From Bacteroides fragilis (GTDB lineage Bacteria > Bacteroidota > Bacteroidia > Bacteroidales > Bacteroidaceae): a DNA stretch of 64,000 nt. A model generated the notes under the pieces. It saw only the letters and a list, made by a program, of their open reading frames with translations, made no database searches and was not told the DNA's origin. This document shows, piece by piece, positions 62,271 to 64,000 of this stretch. The DNA lies in contig NZ_SZUU01000004.1 in NCBI RefSeq assembly GCF_019583405.1, positions 248,001 through 312,000 of the forward strand, written 5' to 3'. Position 1 is the stretch's first letter; every line of letters begins with the position of its first letter. The position numbers and the translations under genes were made by a program.

Positions 62271-63095
62271 ATGAAAAAGTTATTTGCAATTGTTGCTGTG
62301 ATGGGAGTCTTAACATTTGGCTCAACTCAACTCGTTCAGGCTCAGGATGCTGCTGCCACCGAACAAGCTGCTCCTGCAGCAGACAAACCGGTTGCTGACG
62401 CTGTAGCTGAGGCTGCTGAAGCTTCTGCTCCTCTTGCTGGTGCTGAAGAAGAAGGTGGTATCCACAAAGAAATTAAAGTAAAATTCATCGAAGGTACTGC
62501 ATCTTTCATGAGTTTGGTTGCTATCGCATTGGTTATTGGTTTGGCTTTCTGTATTGAACGTATCATTTACCTGAGCTTGGCTGAAATCAACACTAAGAAA
62601 TTTATGTCTTCTATTGAAGCAGCTTTGGAAAAAGGTGATGTTGAAGCTGCAAAAGACATCGCTCGTAACACAAGAGGTCCTGTTGCTTCTATCTATTATC
62701 AGGGTCTGATGAGAATTGACCAGGGTATCGATGTTGTTGAAAAATCAGTAGTATCTTATGGTGGTGTTCAGGCTGGTTACCTTGAAAAAGGATGTTCTTG
62801 GATCACATTGTTTATCGCAATGGCTCCGTCATTAGGATTCTTGGGTACTGTAGTAGGTATGGTTATGGCGTTCGATAAGATTCAACAGCAGGGTGATATC
62901 TCTCCGACAGTTGTTGCCGGTGGTATGAAGGTTGCCTTGATTACTACTATCTTCGGTTTGGTTGTAGCTTTGATCCTTCAGGTATTCTATAACTACATCC
63001 TTGCTAAAATTGAAGCTCTTACAAGCGAAATGGAAGATTCTTCTATCTCTTTGCTTGACATGGTAATCAAATATAACTTGAAATACAAAAAATAA
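62271..63095 (+). CDS. exbB: ExbB/TolQ/MotA-family proton channel subunit
   Basis: A 274-residue inner-membrane protein. An exported N-terminal extension rich in Ala/Asp/Glu (signal ending QLVQAQ, then DAAATEQAAPAADKPVADAVAEAAEA) precedes three membrane helices (FMSLVAIALVIGLAFCIERIIYL, WITLFIAMAPSLGFLGTVVGMVMAF, VALITTIFGLVVALILQVFYNYI). The second and third helices match the ExbB/TolQ signature. It powers TonB together with ExbD; the Ala-rich extension is common in Bacteroidetes. Confidence 0.92.
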   Translation: MKKLFAIVAVMGVLTFGSTQLVQAQDAAATEQAAPAADKPVADAVAEAAEASAPLAGAEEEGGIHKEIKVKFIEGTASFMSLVAIALVIGLAFCIERIIYLSLAEINTKKFMSSIEAALEKGDVEAAKDIARNTRGPVASIYYQGLMRIDQGIDVVEKSVVSYGGVQAGYLEKGCSWITLFIAMAPSLGFLGTVVGMVMAFDKIQQQGDISPTVVAGGMKVALITTIFGLVVALILQVFYNYILAKIEALTSEMEDSSISLLDMVIKYNLKYKK

Positions 63096-63101
63096 TCTGA
63101 G

Positions 63102-63572
63102 ATGAGTAAGTTAACATATAAAGTATCGTATTACGTACTGTACGCGATGTTTGCTCTTATCGTGATCGTATTAGGTTTATTCTATTTTGGTGGACAAATG
63201 GAAACTCCAATTGTATACGACATGGATAATCCCGCAAACACAGATGCCTTGCTGTACTTGATGTATGGTCTGTTTGGCATTGCTGTAGTTGCAACTGTGG
63301 TTGCTGCTATCTTCCAGTTCGGTTCTGCTTTGAAAGATAATCCAAAAGGTGCTATCAGATCATTGCTCGGACTTATTCTTCTGGTTCTTGTGTTGGTCGT
63401 AGCATGGTCTATGGGTAGTGGTGAAGCACTGACAATTCAAGGATATGAGGGAACTGATAACGTTCCTTTCTGGTTAAAGCTGACTGATATGTTCCTTTAT
63501 AGTATCTATTTCTTAATGTTGGTAACAGTTCTTGCTATCATCGGAAGTAGTATCAAAAAGAAATTATCATAA
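63102..63572 (+). CDS. Membrane protein between exbB and exbD
   Basis: A 156-residue protein with four predicted helices (YVLYAMFALIVIVLGLFYF, LLYLMYGLFGIAVVATVVAAIF, SLLGLILLVLVLVVAWSM, MFLYSIYFLMLVTVLAIIGS). Starts 6 bases after exbB and precedes exbD by 36 bases, so it is in the operon. I recognise no family; it may be an accessory of the ExbBD motor in Bacteroidetes. Confidence 0.8.
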   Translation: MSKLTYKVSYYVLYAMFALIVIVLGLFYFGGQMETPIVYDMDNPANTDALLYLMYGLFGIAVVATVVAAIFQFGSALKDNPKGAIRSLLGLILLVLVLVVAWSMGSGEALTIQGYEGTDNVPFWLKLTDMFLYSIYFLMLVTVLAIIGSSIKKKLS

Positions 63573-63608
63573 CTAATTGAGGAAACTCAATAAAATACAG
63601 TAACTACA

Positions 63609-64000
63609 ATGGCAAAAGGAAATAGAAAAGTTCCTGAGATTAATTCAAGTTCAACAGCAGATATTGCATTCTTATTGCTTATCTTCTTCTTGATTACGAC
63701 ATCTATGGATACTGACCGTGGTCTGGCAAGACAATTGCCTCCCCCTCCCGATAAGGATCAGGTTGATAATGACGTAATTGTTAAGGACCGTAACGTTTTA
63801 CAGATTCTATTGAACTATCAGAATCAGTTGATGTGCGGTGGTGAATATGTTGATGTGAAGCAATTGAGGGAAAAAGCCAAAGAGTTCATTGCCAATCCAT
63901 ATAACGATGAAAAATTACCGGAAAAACACGCTAAAGATGTGCCTTTCTTTGGTAATGTCATGGTTACGGAGAATCATGTAATCTCTTTGCAGAGTGACCG
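63609..64000 (+). CDS. exbD: ExbD/TolR-family protein, 3' truncated by window
   Basis: The first 130 residues: MAKGNRKVPEINSSSTADIAFLLLIFFLITTSM gives the cytoplasmic tail and single helix with the functional Asp (AD in the helix start), then the periplasmic part (GLARQLPPPPDKDQVD). The frame is open to the window end. It completes the TonB energising complex with ExbB. Confidence 0.92.
   Translation, partial: MAKGNRKVPEINSSSTADIAFLLLIFFLITTSMDTDRGLARQLPPPPDKDQVDNDVIVKDRNVLQILLNYQNQLMCGGEYVDVKQLREKAKEFIANPYNDEKLPEKHAKDVPFFGNVMVTENHVISLQSD

Overview
The window reads as a chromosome segment of a gut Bacteroides, most likely of the B. fragilis group (inference). The evidence is a SusC/SusD pair, many Bacteroidetes-type lipoproteins, a BfmA/BtgA-type mobilisation module, IntDOT-like recombinases, and recurrent promoters with the Bacteroides -7 box (TAnnTTTG) and -33 box (TTTG). 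About 45 protein genes and one tRNA can be supported.

Layout. 1-8.9 kb: the end of a polysaccharide-utilisation-type operon (SusC C-terminus, SusD, three secreted phosphoesterases of unrelated folds, a serine-type sulfatase). 9.2-16.0 kb: lipoproteins and outer-membrane proteins (DUF4925-like, calycin-like, beta-barrel, PCMD), a GH43 enzyme, and a defective IS1182-type element sitting exactly in the loop of a transcription terminator. 16.2-18.8 kb: a CyuA/UPF0597 family enzyme, a small lipoprotein and a SlyD-like isomerase. 19.1-36.1 kb: an AraC regulator, an OmpA-family protein and three paralogous collagen-like (Gly-X-Asp) lipoproteins in one tandem operon. The middle paralogue is split by an ~8.4-kb integrative mobilisable element carrying two integrases, a GNAT protein, relaxase, BfmA-type accessory protein, HTH protein, a broken RteC-like gene, and a divergent metallo-beta-lactamase-fold hydrolase/AraC pair.

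36.5-43.4 kb: a branched-chain amino-acid operon (ilvD, ilvB, ilvH, acyl-ACP thioesterase, small outer-membrane protein, ilvC). It is preceded by an exact Bacteroides promoter, a 24-residue Ile/Val/Leu-rich leader peptide and mutually exclusive antiterminator and terminator stems, that is, classical translation-coupled attenuation. 43.5-47.5 kb: a LruC-domain lipoprotein and an Upf1-like helicase. 47.7-52.7 kb: aconitase, isocitrate dehydrogenase and citrate synthase, the oxidative TCA branch to 2-oxoglutarate. 52.9-55.8 kb: a three-gene steroid or bile-acid reduction cluster (5-alpha-reductase-like, old-yellow-enzyme-like with a frameshift, short-chain dehydrogenase).

55.8-64 kb: housekeeping genes cmk, ispH and pfkA on the minus strand, then tonB, a polyprenyl synthetase, an unknown conserved gene, tatD-type nuclease, tRNA-Ser(GGA), and the start of an exbB / membrane protein / exbD operon that runs off the window.

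The items most worth attention are the ilv attenuator, the collagen-like lipoprotein operon with its in-frame-reconstructable interruption, the steroid cluster with its single-base lesion, the IS inside a terminator loop, and the two arrays of short palindromic repeats. All family names come from recognising motifs by eye; no database search was run.
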